A stretch of 64,000 nt of DNA from Phytophthora sp. 'mugwort' (taxonomy: Eukaryota; Oomycota; Peronosporomycetes; Peronosporales; Peronosporaceae): positions 2,728,001 to 2,792,000 of the forward strand of contig JAUCEF010000001.1 in assembly GCA_033558025.1 (NCBI GenBank), given 5' to 3'. Position 1 is the stretch's first letter. Each line of letters starts with the position of its first letter. Positions 10,736 through 21,077 of this stretch are shown piece by piece. The translations under genes and the position numbers were made by a program. Below the pieces are notes generated by a model. The model was not told the origin of the DNA, ran no database searches, and saw only the letters and a list, made by a program, of their open reading frames with translations.

Positions 10736-12291
10736 CTGTCGAAGCCCAGTCATTGGCGAAAAGCATAATGTATCGACATCGTTTGGTGGGTCAAAGTGTC
10801 TGAGTATTGGAGCTCGAACGACTTTTCTTTCAAATGCTGCAAGAGCTGACTTAGCTGAAGTCATATCGTTTTCCGGAGTGAAGTCGGTGTCTTTAAGCTG
10901 GTAGAGGACAGCTCCGTATACCGCCAGGTTCTGAATGAACCGACTATAGTCATTTATTGCGCCTAGGAAAGCTTGCATTCCCTTCTTCGATTTCGGGAAA
11001 GGCAACTCAGTTATTTCGGCCAACTTTTTCGGATTGGCGAATATACCACTCGGCGAGATACCATGAGAAACGAAATTAACTGTCTGCTGCACGAAGATGA
11101 TTTTGGTGAAACTGATGCTGATTCTGCATTCGGCGAATCGGGTCAAGAATCGATCTAACATGGCTAAACATTCATTAAACAGTCTTCCCACCGAAGCAGA
11201 TATCGTCCACGAATGACCGACGTTTGAACACCGGGACGTGTTTGGATTCATCGGATTCTCCATTGCTAGACATGTTACCATCTGGTCCATCCACCGACTC
11301 CTGGAGCGGATCGGACTCAGCTAAAGCTCGGTGATAAGGCTTCGAACTTGGTCGGGTAAGTATTTAGCTGAGTACCTTCTCCGCAGTGTTGGCTGCGCTG
11401 AGTTGCGGCTGCATCTTCAGCTTGGCAGACACGTTCGGCGTAAGCAGTCCAATCCACCACGAGGTTGTACATAACCTCAGAAGGCATTGTCTATTAGCCG
11501 CTGGTAGCTGAAAGTTTTCGAGCCCGTTGAGTCATCATACAGCCCAAAATCCGCTGGCCGCATCCATGGAGCAAACAAAGGTAGCTTTCCAGCGCAGTTA
11601 GCAGATCATATGCTATGCCATTCGACTAATGCCATAGCATATTCCATGAGCACCGTGACTGTGTTGATCGTCGTATAGTCGATACACAGACGAATATCCA
11701 CCCCATTCTTCTGAAGCACTATAAAAATCGGGATGCCCAAGGACTGCCTGAGAAAGCAATCAACCCAGCCTCCAACAGACCCTTACGAAGTTCGTACAAC
11801 TTCTTCAAATGCTTCAGGGGGTCCGCTGAGCTCGTGATTTGATCGGCCGATGTCCTTGGACATAGATATCACAAATAGCACAATAGGCTGCTGGTGGTAG
11901 TGCATTACCGCTCGCAATCATGATACCCTCATGGCGTTTAAGTTTCTTATCAGCTGTTGGTGTTGGCCTGGTGTATGATCACTGCGCATCACTTTACTCC
12001 CCGCGAAATCGAGAACGATAGGCGTCAAATCACTCAAATCGGGCAGAAAAGCCAACTCGCCAGCGTAATCCCCAGGTCGATCTCATGAGCTGAGTGTTCG
12101 AACTCGACTATATCCGTGTTCTCATCGTTCACAGTCGTTACAGCCGCGGCACCGAACGCCGCCATCGCTGCCATGAGGCGAAGTCGCAGATTCGCTTTGG
12201 GGTCGTATGCCAGAGATTCGTCACTCACATCGATTTTTCACTCCACAACCCTCTGTTAGGTGTCTCCGCTTTGTTGGTCCTGGTTGTTTTT
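10727..12291 (-). pseudogene. Ty3/Gypsy pol fragment (protease end, RT, start of RNase H)
   Basis: Minus-strand frames, broken by several frameshifts and stops, give consecutive Gypsy blocks. LSDLTPIVLDF and HQQLI (about 12030-11910) precede the RT. The RT core is seen as AGLIAFSGSPWAS, then NGVDIRLCIDY (about 11690-11720) and the catalytic FVDD within RSFVDDICFGGK (about 11190-11220). The 10727-11290 frame carries the thumb/connection region (PKSKKGMQAFLGAINDYSRF) and the beginning of RNase H (FANDWAS). Integrase is absent. It abuts a truncated Copia element on the right at 12291/12292 and the opposing gag-like region on the left. Clearly non-functional. Confidence 0.75.
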
Positions 12292-12866
12292 CGTTCGTGA
12301 GCACCTTCACAACGTCTTGCGACCGCAGCTCTGCATTGCTCATCTCCAAGTTCAGCACGAAGTTCTCGTAGCTCTTGGGGAGACTGCGCAGCAAGCAGAT
12401 CGCCACGTCCTCGTCCTCCATCTTGGCGCCGATGCTGCTGAGCTTGGCGCTGATGTTCAGGACATCATTGCAATGATGCAACACATTGCCGCCTTCCGAC
12501 ATCTCCATGCTGAAGAGCTGTCGCTTGAGGTAGATGCGACCAGCCTTCTGCGATCCACCGTACAGCGTCTTCAAGCGCGTCCACGCGATCCAGGCTTCCT
12601 CGCAGTCATCGACCACATGATGGTAGTCGGCGTCCATGTGAAGCAACATCAGTCCAAAAGCGATGTTGCTCGACTTGACATACTCGTCCTTGGCCCGGGA
12701 GTCCGTAAAGGATGGAGACGTTTCCCGATTCACCACATGCCACACCGATTTGGTCAGGAACACGCCACGCAAGTAGCGGTTCCACGTCGCGTAGTTGTCT
12801 CCGTTGAACTTGTCGATGGAGACCTTGGTCGAGACGTCTTGGGCAGAGGACATGGTGCTTGGGCTC
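12292..12866 (-). pseudogene. A' Copia gag, 5' fragment
   Basis: From the ATG in the primer-binding site (12866) the frame reads a Copia gag N-terminus (MSPSTMSS ... [12 protein letters not shown]). Homology to the other A copies stops at base 12292, just after VLTNE. Past this the frame runs into Gypsy DNA. Zinc knuckle and pol are lost, so this is a 5'-end fragment. Confidence 0.8.
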
Positions 12867-12872
12867 ATAACC

Positions 12873-13217
12873 TGATAAAAGGTATGGATCTTGATAAGTG
12901 AAGCTTGAACGGAGCGAAGGGAGTTCTGCACTTGGGTGCGAGGACCGGAGTGAAGACCACTTGAGCTGAAGAAGGAAGATTCGAAAGTGATTGATTTATC
13001 GGAGCTTACACTACCTAGTCTACCACATAGATATGCAGCCCTGCATCCAATCATTTGGTGCATCCAATCACCAACACTCCGCACTCGTCCAATCATCCTA
13101 CTCGTCTAATCATCGGTTGCGAAAACAACGTACCGTAAACATCGCGGGATCGTGTTGGACCGGTTCGGGTTAACCGGTTACTGGTACACAGTACCAAAAA
13201 CCCGGCAACCCTCAATA
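12873..13217 (-). repeat. A' LTR (5' LTR of the truncated minus element)
   Basis: 345 bp, reading TATTGAGG ... TTATCA on the minus strand, directly followed by the primer-binding site. It is similar along its length to the 23945-24287 LTR and clearly diverged from the A LTRs. Its outer edge cuts the RT region of the neighbouring A copy, so it was inserted there or joined there by recombination. Confidence 0.8.
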
Positions 13218-14698
13218 CACCACGGGCGAAAACGTCTCCGTGTAGTCGATGCCGTACTTTTGCTTGAACCCCTTGGCCACCAGGCGCGCCTTGTACCTCT
13301 CGATCGATCCGTCGGCTTTGCGCTTAATCTTGAACACCCACTTGGTGCCGATGGCGCGTTGTCCGTTAGGCAACTTGGCAGCACGAAACACACCACGAAG
13401 TCGCATCGATTCGAGCTCAGCACGAATCGCCTTGCGCCAGTGCAGTTGGTCCGGGCCGTTGACCGCTTCTTGGAATGTCGACGGCTCCGATAAGTCCACG
13501 GCTGCTTCGACCGCGTTGGCACTTGCACGCCAAAACACAGATGGAGTCGATTCTTCATCTTGGTCTCCAGACTTTTCTTCTTCATCTGCGTCTGCTCGGT
13601 GCGGAGGGGAGTAGTTCGGCGCACTTGCTTCTTCCAGTCCAGGTCGATGACGCACAGCTCGCGGTTTTCTGGCAGCTTCATCTTCGTCACTCGGGCGGCT
13701 CTTGCGCTTCCCTGCCTGTTTGTACTCCGTCTGGCGCGGACCATCATCGTCGATGTCGAGCGAGTCGAAGTCCAGGTCGTCAACATCTTCATCAGAAATC
13801 GACGGTGAAAATCCAAAGGTTGATTCATCGAAGTTGACATCGCGACTGATGACCACCTGCCCCGCCTCGATGTCATAAAGTCGATACGCCTTGGACACTT
13901 CTTCGTAACCCAGAAACAATCCGGCGCGAGCCTTGGGATCCCACTTGAGTCGCTTCTCCTTCGGAGTCAGGATGTACGTCCGACAGCCGAAAACACGCAT
14001 GTGCTTCACACTCGGCTTGGACTTGTAGACGATCTCGAACGGAGTCTTGTGCTCGATCTTGGGTGACGGCAGGCGGTTCTTCACATAGATGGCTGTCATC
14101 GCCGCCTCAGCCCAGAAACACTTGTCCAGCTTGGCGTGATGCAACATGCTGCGGCCGATCGTGCCGATAGTTCGGATAGCTCGCTCTGCCGTGCCGTTGG
14201 TCTGGTGCGCGTACGGAACCGTGGTTTGCTGCTCGATGCCTTCGTCTTCGTAGAAGTCATTGAGCGAGTTGGTCGCAAACTCACGAGCTCCGTCGTGCCG
14301 CACAAACTTGACCTTCTTGCCGAACTGCTTCTGCACCTTCATGATGTACGTCTTGATGCAGTCTTCGCTCTCCGACTTGGCACGCAGGCAGAAACCCTTC
14401 ATGCATCCACTGGCTTCGTCCACGATCAGTAGCAGGTACTTGCTGCCACCAAGCGAGTTTTCTTCCATGGGTCCGCAGATATCGAAGTGGAGCAGCTCAA
14501 ATGTGTCGTAGCGACGCTTGTCACGGTTGCTTGGGAATGGTTTTTGGACCATTTTGCCTTGCTGGCAACCACGACACAGACTTGGTCCGCTCGACTTGAA
14601 AGGTGCCTTCGCGTCCTTGATCATGTGGTTGTCGACCATCTTGCGAAGCACCTCAACCGGAGCGTGACCCATGCGCGCGTGCAGGTCGACAGTCTTGC
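13218..14698 (-). pseudogene. A0: Copia integrase to early RT fragment
   Basis: A continuous minus-strand frame covers the integrase zinc finger (LHARMGH ... CRGCQQGK), the catalytic core ([22 protein letters not shown]), the acidic linker and the start of RT up to YTETFSPVV. The frame is intact here, but the element is cut at both ends. At 14698 it is broken at the GCAAG site (CTTGC on the plus strand) by the A1 LTR; at 13218 it is broken by the A' LTR. It differs from the 21078-22460 copy at roughly a dozen residues. Confidence 0.85.
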
Positions 14699-15048
14699 TA
14701 TTGACGGTTACCGGTTTGGTATCAGTTATTAGCCGTGAACCGGTTAACCCGAACCGGTCCAATCCGAACCCACGTTGATTATGGTGATTACGGTAAGTTG
14801 TTTACGCCACCGATGATTAGACGAGTAGGATGATTGGACGAACACCGGTGAGTGATGGTTGATTAGATGCACTAGGTGATAGGACGCAGGGTCGCGTGTC
14901 TATAACAGTAGGGTGTAAGCTCCAACAATTCAATCACTTTCGAATCTTCATTCTACCCCTCAAGTGCCTTCGCTCCGGTCCCGCCGTCTGCGACGTCCCT
15001 CCCTCCGCTTCGTACAAGCTTCGTGTCCAAGATCCATACCTTTCATCA
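14699..15048 (+). repeat. A1 5' LTR
   Basis: 350 bp, TATTGACGG ... TTTCATCA, immediately followed by the primer-binding site. The start contains several ACCGGT/AACCGGTT palindromic motifs. Bases 14812-14890 contain four degenerate GATGATTrGACGA-like units, likely U3 control repeats (inference). Confidence 0.9.
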
Positions 15049-15052
15049 GGTT

Positions 15053-16336
15053 ATGAGCCCAAGCACCATGTCCTCTGCCCAAGACGCCTCGACCAAGGTC
15101 TCCATTGACAAGTTCAACGGGGACAACTACGCGACGTGGAACCGCTACATGCGTGGCGTGTTCCTGACCAAGTCGACGTGGCATGTCGTGAACCGTGAGA
15201 CGACGCCAAGCTACACGGACTCGCGGGCCAAGGACGACTACGTCAAGTTGAGCAACATCGCTTTCGGACTGATGCTGCTCCACATGGACGCGGACTACCA
15301 CCATGTGGTCGACGACTGCGAGGAAGCGTGGGTTGCCTGGTCGCGCCTGAAGACGCTGTACGGTGGTTCGCAGAAGGCTGGACGCATCTACCTGAAGCGA
15401 CAGCTCTTCAGCATGGAGATGTCGGAAGGCGGCAATGTGTTGCATCATTGCAACGAGGTCCTCAACATCAGCGCCAAGCTCAGCAGCATCGGTGCCAAGA
15501 TGGAGGACGAGGACGTGGCGATCTGCTTGTTGCGCAGCCTCCCCAAGAGCTACGAGAACGTCGTGCTGAACTTGGAGATGAGCAGCGCTGAACTGCGGTC
15601 GCAAGACGTCGTGAAGGTGCTCACGAACGAGCACATCAAGAGACAAGACGAGAAGACGGCGACGGTGAAGACGGAGAACGCGGCCAAGGCGTTCAACACC
15701 GACCGAGAGTCTCGCCAGTGTACGTACTGCGGAAAAGTGGGGCACACGATTGACAAGTGCTGGACCAAGCAGAAGGACGAGAACCGAGGGGCGAGACGCG
15801 GCGGCAACGGCCGTGGACGCGGGGCCAACAACATCCAGTGGAGAAACGACAGCAACGGCTACGACTACGACTACGATCGAGTAGCGTTCGCGGTTTCACT
15901 GGAATGTGGGGTTTCGACGGGCAAGAATGTGTCCGGGATGTGGGCGGTCGACAGCGGCGCAACGCACCACATCTGCAACGACAAGACCAAGTTCGTCCAT
16001 TTGATTGAGCGGAACGAAGGCGAACTTTCGGTGGCCGACGGCAACAAGGCGGCCATCATGGGTGTGGGGACCATCGTGGAACAAGTGGTTCTGCCCAATG
16101 GCGACGAGCGCGAGATCGAGATCAAGAACGCGCTGTACGTGCCAGGCATGAGCAAGAATCTGCTTTCGGTACCGCAGATCAACAAAAGTGACAAGTTTCA
16201 AGTGGTGTTCGACGGCACCAAGATGCAGATTGCGCACAAAGGCTCCAAGCAAGTGGTGGCGACGGCAAACCTCATGGATGGACTCTACTGGCTTCAGACG
16301 CCTCAGCGATCGGCGAATGCGGCGACGAGTGGCAAG
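15053..16336 (+). pseudogene. A1 gag-protease (5' half of an interrupted Copia polyprotein)
   Basis: The frame opens at the ATG inside the primer-binding site and reads gag, a CCHC knuckle (C223, C226, H231, C236) and the protease motif AVDSGATHH (Asp at residue 300). It stops at 16337-16339 only because A2 is inserted in codons for SGK, between protease and integrase. The missing half resumes at 21078. It is nearly identical to the gag of A2 (three residue differences noted: D/G, N/T, G/S). Confidence 0.9.
16332..16336. repeat. GCAAG target-site duplication, left copy
   Basis: GCAAG at 16332-16336 and again at 21078-21082 flank A2 exactly. Removing A2 and one copy restores the A polyprotein frame. 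Confidence 0.9.
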
Positions 16337-16686
16337 TGATGAAAGGTATGGATCTTGGACACGAAGCTTGTACGAAGCGGAGGGAGGGACGTCGCAGACG
16401 GCGGGACCGGAGCGAAGGCACTTGAGGGGTAGAATGAAGATTCGAAAGTGATTGAATTGTTGGAGCTTACACCCTACTGTTATAGACACGCGACCCTGCG
16501 TCCTATCACCTAGTGCATCTAATCAACCATCACTCACCGGTGTTCGTCCAATCATCCTACTCGTCTAATCATCGGTGGCGTAAACAACTTACCGTAATCA
16601 CCATAATCAACGTGGGTTCGGATTGGACCGGTTCGGGTTAACCGGTTCACGGCTAATAACTGATACCAAACCGGTAACCGTCAATA
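16337..16686 (-). repeat. A2 3' LTR
   Basis: 350-bp LTR in minus orientation (TGATGA ... TCAATA on the plus strand), adjoining the polypurine tract at 16687-16697. Confidence 0.92.
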
Positions 16687-16697
16687 CGCCCCCTCAA
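16687..16697 (-). promoter_or_regulatory. Polypurine tract of A2, overlapping the stop codon
   Basis: Minus-strand TTGAGGGGGCG directly before the 3' LTR. The stop TGA (16694-16696) lies inside it. The same arrangement occurs in A1 at 23828-23838 and in the right-edge A copy at 63251-63261. Confidence 0.75.
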
Positions 16698-19600
16698 TGC
16701 GAAGTCCCACGAATGCCGAGAGCCGCCGTCAGATCCGTATGGCGTGGTCCCGCGAGAGCCTTCGTCATGATGTCCGCTAGCATCACAGAAGTCTCGCAGT
16801 ACTCGAGCTTGACTTCACCGCGCTTCACTTCATCGCGGATGTGGTGGTACTTGATGTCGATGTGCTTTGCGCGACCGTGGTTTACTGGGTTCTTCGTCAT
16901 CTTGATGCACGACTGGTTGTCTTCGCGGATCATGAGCTCGGGTCCAGTCTCATTAGCGGCCGCCAGAATCTCGCGCAGCAGGCGATGAATCCACTTGCCC
17001 TCTTGGATCGCCAGACTGAGTGCGATGTACTCCGCCTCACTCGTAGACAGCGAAACACTTGACTGCTTCTTGCTTCCCCAGCTCACTGGTGCACCCATTA
17101 GCATGAACGTGTAGCCGGAAGTCGACTTGCGGTCCGCGAGGTCGCCAGCCCAGTCCGCGTCCGAGTACCCACGAAAGTCGATGTTGTCACCCGGCTTGAA
17201 GCAGATCCCATGCGTCTTGGTGCCTTGCAGGTAGCGAAAGATACGCTTGACCGCAACCCAGTGTTCTTCTTGAGGGTTCTCCATGAAGCGCGACGCATAG
17301 CCAACGGCGTACGCGATGTCCGGGCGCGTGGCAGTCATCAAGTGCATCAGAGCACCAACAGCTTCGCGAAACGGAGCGTTCACCTTGGTCGCTGCGTCAC
17401 TTGAAATCAGTCGAGTGCTTATATCGACGGGACTCACCACGGCCTTGCACTCGTCCATACCAAAACGCTTGAGAATGTCATCCACATAGCGGCGCTGACA
17501 CATCGTCACGCTGCCGTCCGGGCCGTCCACCAATTCGATCCCAAGAACGAACGCGCACTTGCCGCTGTCGGTCATCTCGAAGCGTGTCTTGAGGTCGGTC
17601 TTCGTGCGTGAGATCAGCTCGGGTGAACTTCCGGTAATCAGCACGTCATCCACGTAGACCAGCACTAGCACGCAGTGACCGTCAACGATCTTGATGTAGA
17701 GGCACGGGTCGAACGCCGATACTTGAATGAGCACACGAACTCGTCGAAGGTCTCGTTCCACACGCGCGAAGCTTGCTTGAGACCGTAGATCGCCTTCACC
17801 AATTCCAGGCAGTCGAAGTCACCGTCGAGATCAACACCTTCGGGGACCGCGCAGAACACCAGTTCTTTCATTATCCCGTACAGGAAAGCTGTCACCACGT
17901 CGAGTTGGTCGAGGGGCCAGTCAAAATACTTGGTAATCGCGATGATCATGCGCAGCGTCACGTACTTGACCACGGGCGAGAACGTCTCGGTGTAGTCGAT
18001 GCCGTACTTCTACTTGAACCCCTTGGCCACGAGGCGCGCCTTGTACTTCTCGATCGATCCGTCCGCTTTGCGCTTGATCTTGAACACCCACTTGGTGCCG
18101 ATGGCGCGTTGTCCGTTAGGCAACTTGGCAGCACGAAACACACCACGAAGTCGCATCGATTCGAGCTCAGCACGAATCGCCTTGCGCCAGTGCAGTTGGT
18201 CGGGGCCGTTCACCGCTTCTTGGAATGTCGTCGGCTCCGATAGATCGCCTGCTTCGACGGCATTGGCACTTGCACGCCAAAAAACTGGTGGAGTCGATTC
18301 TTCATCTTGGTCTCCAGACTTTTCTTCTTCATCTGCGTCTGTTCGGTGCGAAGGGGAGTCGTTCGGTGCACTTGCTTCTTCCAGTCCAGGTCGATGACGC
18401 ACAGCGCGCGGTCTTCTGGCAGCTTCATCTTCGTCACTCGGGCGGCTCTTGCGCTTCCCTGCCTGCGTGTACTCCGTCTGGCGGAAACCATCATTGTCGA
18501 TGTCGAGCGAGTCGAAGTCCAGGTCGTCGACATCTTCATCAGAAATCGGCGGTGAAAGTCCAAAGGTCGATTCATCGAAGTTGACATCGCGACTGATGAC
18601 CACCTGCCCCGCCTCGATGTCATAAAGTCGATACGCCTTGGACACTTCTTCGTAAACCAGAAACAACCGGCGCGAGCCTTGGGATCCCACTTGAGTCGCT
18701 TCTCCTTCGGGGTCAGGACGTACGTCCGACATCCAAAGACACGCATGTGCTTCACACTTGGCTTGAACTTGTAGACGATCTCGAACGGAGTCTTGTGCTC
18801 GATCTTGGGTGACGGCAGGCGGTTCTTCACATAGATGGCCGTCATCGCCGCCTCAGCCCAGAAACACTTGTCCAGCTTGGCGTGGTGCAACATGCTGCGG
18901 CCGATCGTGACGATAGATCGGATGGCTCGCTCTGCCGTGCCGTTGGTCTGGTGCGCGTACGGAACCGTGGTTTGCTGCTCGATGCCTTCGTCTTCGTAAA
19001 AATCCTTGAGCGAGTTAGTCGCAAACTCACGAGCTCCGTCGTGCCGCACAAACTTGACCTTCTTGCCGAACTGCTTCTGCACCTTCAGGATGTACGTCTT
19101 GATGCAGTCTTCGCTCTCCGACTTGGCACGCAGGCAGAAACCCTTCATGCATCCACTGGCTTCGTCCACGATCAGTAGCAGGTACTTGCTGCCGCCAAGC
19201 GAGTTTTCCTCCATGGGTCCGCAGATGTCGAAGTGGAGCAGCTCAAATGTGTCGTAGCGACGCTTGTCACGGTTGCTTGGGAATGGTTTTTGGACCATTT
19301 TGCCTTGCTGGCAACCACGACACACACTTGGTCCACTCGACTTGGAAGGTGCTTTCGCGTCCTTGATCATCTTGGTGTCGACCATCTTGCGAAGCACCTC
19401 GACTGGAGCGTGACCCATGCGCGCGTGCAGGTCGACAGTCTTGCCACTCGTCGCCGCATTCGCCGATCGCTGAGGCGTCTGAAGCCAGTAGAGTCCATCC
19501 ATGAGGTTTGCCGTCGCCACCACTTGCTTGGAGCCTTTGTGCGCAATCTGCATCTTGGTGCCGTCGAACACCACTTGAAACTTGTCACTTTTGTTGATCT

Positions 19601-20723
19601 GCGGTACCGAAAGCAGATTCTTGCTCATGCTTGGCACGTACAGCGCGGTCTTGATCTCGATCTCGCGCTCGTCGCCATTGGGCAGAACCACTTGTTCCAC
19701 GATGGTCCCCACACCCATGATGGCCGCCTTGTTGCCGTCGGCCACCGAAAGTTCGCCTTCGTTCCGCTCAATCAAATGGACGAACTTGGTCTTGTCGTTG
19801 CAGATGTGGTGCGTTGCGCCGCTGTCGACCGCCCACATCCCGGACACATTCTTGCCCGTCGAAACCCCACATTCCAGTGAAACCGCGAACGCTACTCGAT
19901 CGTAGTCGTAGTCGTAGCCGTTGCTGTCGTTTCTCCACTGGATGTTGTTGGCCCCGCGTCCACGGCCGTTGCCGCCGCGTCTCGCCCCTCGGTTCTCGTC
20001 CTTCTGCTTGGTCCAGCACTTGTCAATCGTGTGCCCCACTTTTCCGCAGTACGTACACTGGCGAGACTCTCGGTCGGTGTTGAACGCCTTGGCCGCGTTC
20101 TCCGTCTTCACCGTCGCCGTCTTCTCGCCTTGTCTCTTGATGTGCTCGTTCGTGAGCACCTTCACGACGTCTTGCGACCGCAGTTCAGCGCTGCTCATCT
20201 CCAAGTTCAGCACGACGTTCTCGTAGCTCTTGGGGAGGCTGCGCAACAAGCAGATCGCCACGTCCTCGTCCTCCATCTTGGCACCGATGCTGCTGAGCTT
20301 GGCGCTGATGTTGAGGACCTCGTTGCAATGATGCAACACATTGCCGCCTTCCGACATCTCCATGCTGAAGAGCTGTCGCTTCAGGTAGATGCGTCCAGCC
20401 TTCTGCGAACCACCGTACAGCGTCTTCAGGCGCGACCAGGCAACCCACGCTTCCTCGCAGTCGTCGACCACATGGTGGTAGTCCGCGTCCATGTGGAGCA
20501 GCATCAGTCCGAAAGCGATGTTGCTCAACTTGACGTAGTCGTCCTTGGCCCGCGAGTCCGTGTAGCTTGGCGTCGTCTCACGGTTCACGACATGCCACGT
20601 CGACTTGGTCAGGAACACGCCACGCATGTAGCGGTTCCACGTCGCGTAGTTGTCCCCGTTGAACTTGTCAATGGAGACCTTGGTCGAGGCGTCTTGGGCA
20701 GAGGACATGGTGCTTGGGCTCAT
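16694..20723 (-). pseudogene. A2 gag-pol polyprotein, frameshifted
   Basis: Starts at ATG 20723 inside the primer-binding site. Seen in order: gag, CCHC knuckle (residues 223-236), protease Asp300, integrase HHCC (H433, H438, C468, C471) and D499/D562/E598 with a D35E spacing, then an acidic linker, RT with YVDD, and RNase H (GYSDADWAGD, LSTSEAEY, REDNQ). Lesions: a one-base loss near 18665, an in-frame TAG at 18010-18012 (Gln codon in other copies), and a frameshift near 17725 in RT. The last lesion is shared with A1. The element cannot make a complete polyprotein as read. Confidence 0.88.
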
Positions 20724-20727
20724 AACC
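20712..20727 (-). promoter_or_regulatory. Primer-binding site of A2, containing the start codon
   Basis: GGTTATGAGCCCAAGC begins at the first base after the 5' LTR. Its complement resembles the anticodon stem-loop of initiator tRNA-Met (GGGCTCATAACC), as in Drosophila copia. ATG at bases 5-7 of the site starts gag-pol. The identical 16-mer occurs 12 times in the window: 12857 (-), 15049, 20712 (-), 24288, 30735 (-), 32429, 39974 (-), 44415 (-), 48856 (-), 50162, 57711 (-), 62151 (-). Confidence 0.8.
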
Positions 20728-21077
20728 TGATGAAAGGTATGGATCTTGGACACGAAGCTTGTACGAAGCGGAGGGAGGGACGTCGCAGACGGCGGGACCG
20801 GAGCGAAGGCACTTGAGGGGTAGAATGAAGATTCGAAAGTGATTGAATTGTTGGAGCTTACACCCTACTGTTATAGACACGCGACCCTGCGTCCTATCAC
20901 CTAGTGCATCTAATCAACCATCACTCACCGGTGTTCGTCCAATCATCCTACTCGTCTAATCATCGGTGGCGTAAACAACTTACCGTAATCACCATAATCA
21001 ACGTGGGTTCGGATTGGACCGGTTCGGGTTAACCGGTTCACGGCTAATAACTGATACCAAACCGGTAACCGTCAATA
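20728..21077 (-). repeat. A2 5' LTR
   Basis: 350 bp, matching 16337-16686 in sequence and length; ends at 21077 and is followed by the GCAAG duplication and the resumed A1 integrase. Confidence 0.92.

Larger units (their letters stand above)
16337..21077 (-). mobile_element. A2: full-length Copia element nested inverted in A1
   Basis: 4741 bp: LTR 16337-16686, internal region 16687-20727 (4041 bp), LTR 20728-21077. Both LTRs are 350 bp and appear virtually identical on reading. Flanked by GCAAG duplications. Primer-binding site, polypurine tract and all Copia domains are present, but the polyprotein is broken. Near-identity of its LTRs suggests a recent insertion. Confidence 0.92.

Noticed and set aside
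15328..15591. Alternative frames inside the A gag region and the antisense 261-codon frame at 14960-15745
   Set aside because: Shadows of gag; composition (Val/Leu/His-rich antisense) is typical of reversed GC-rich coding DNA.
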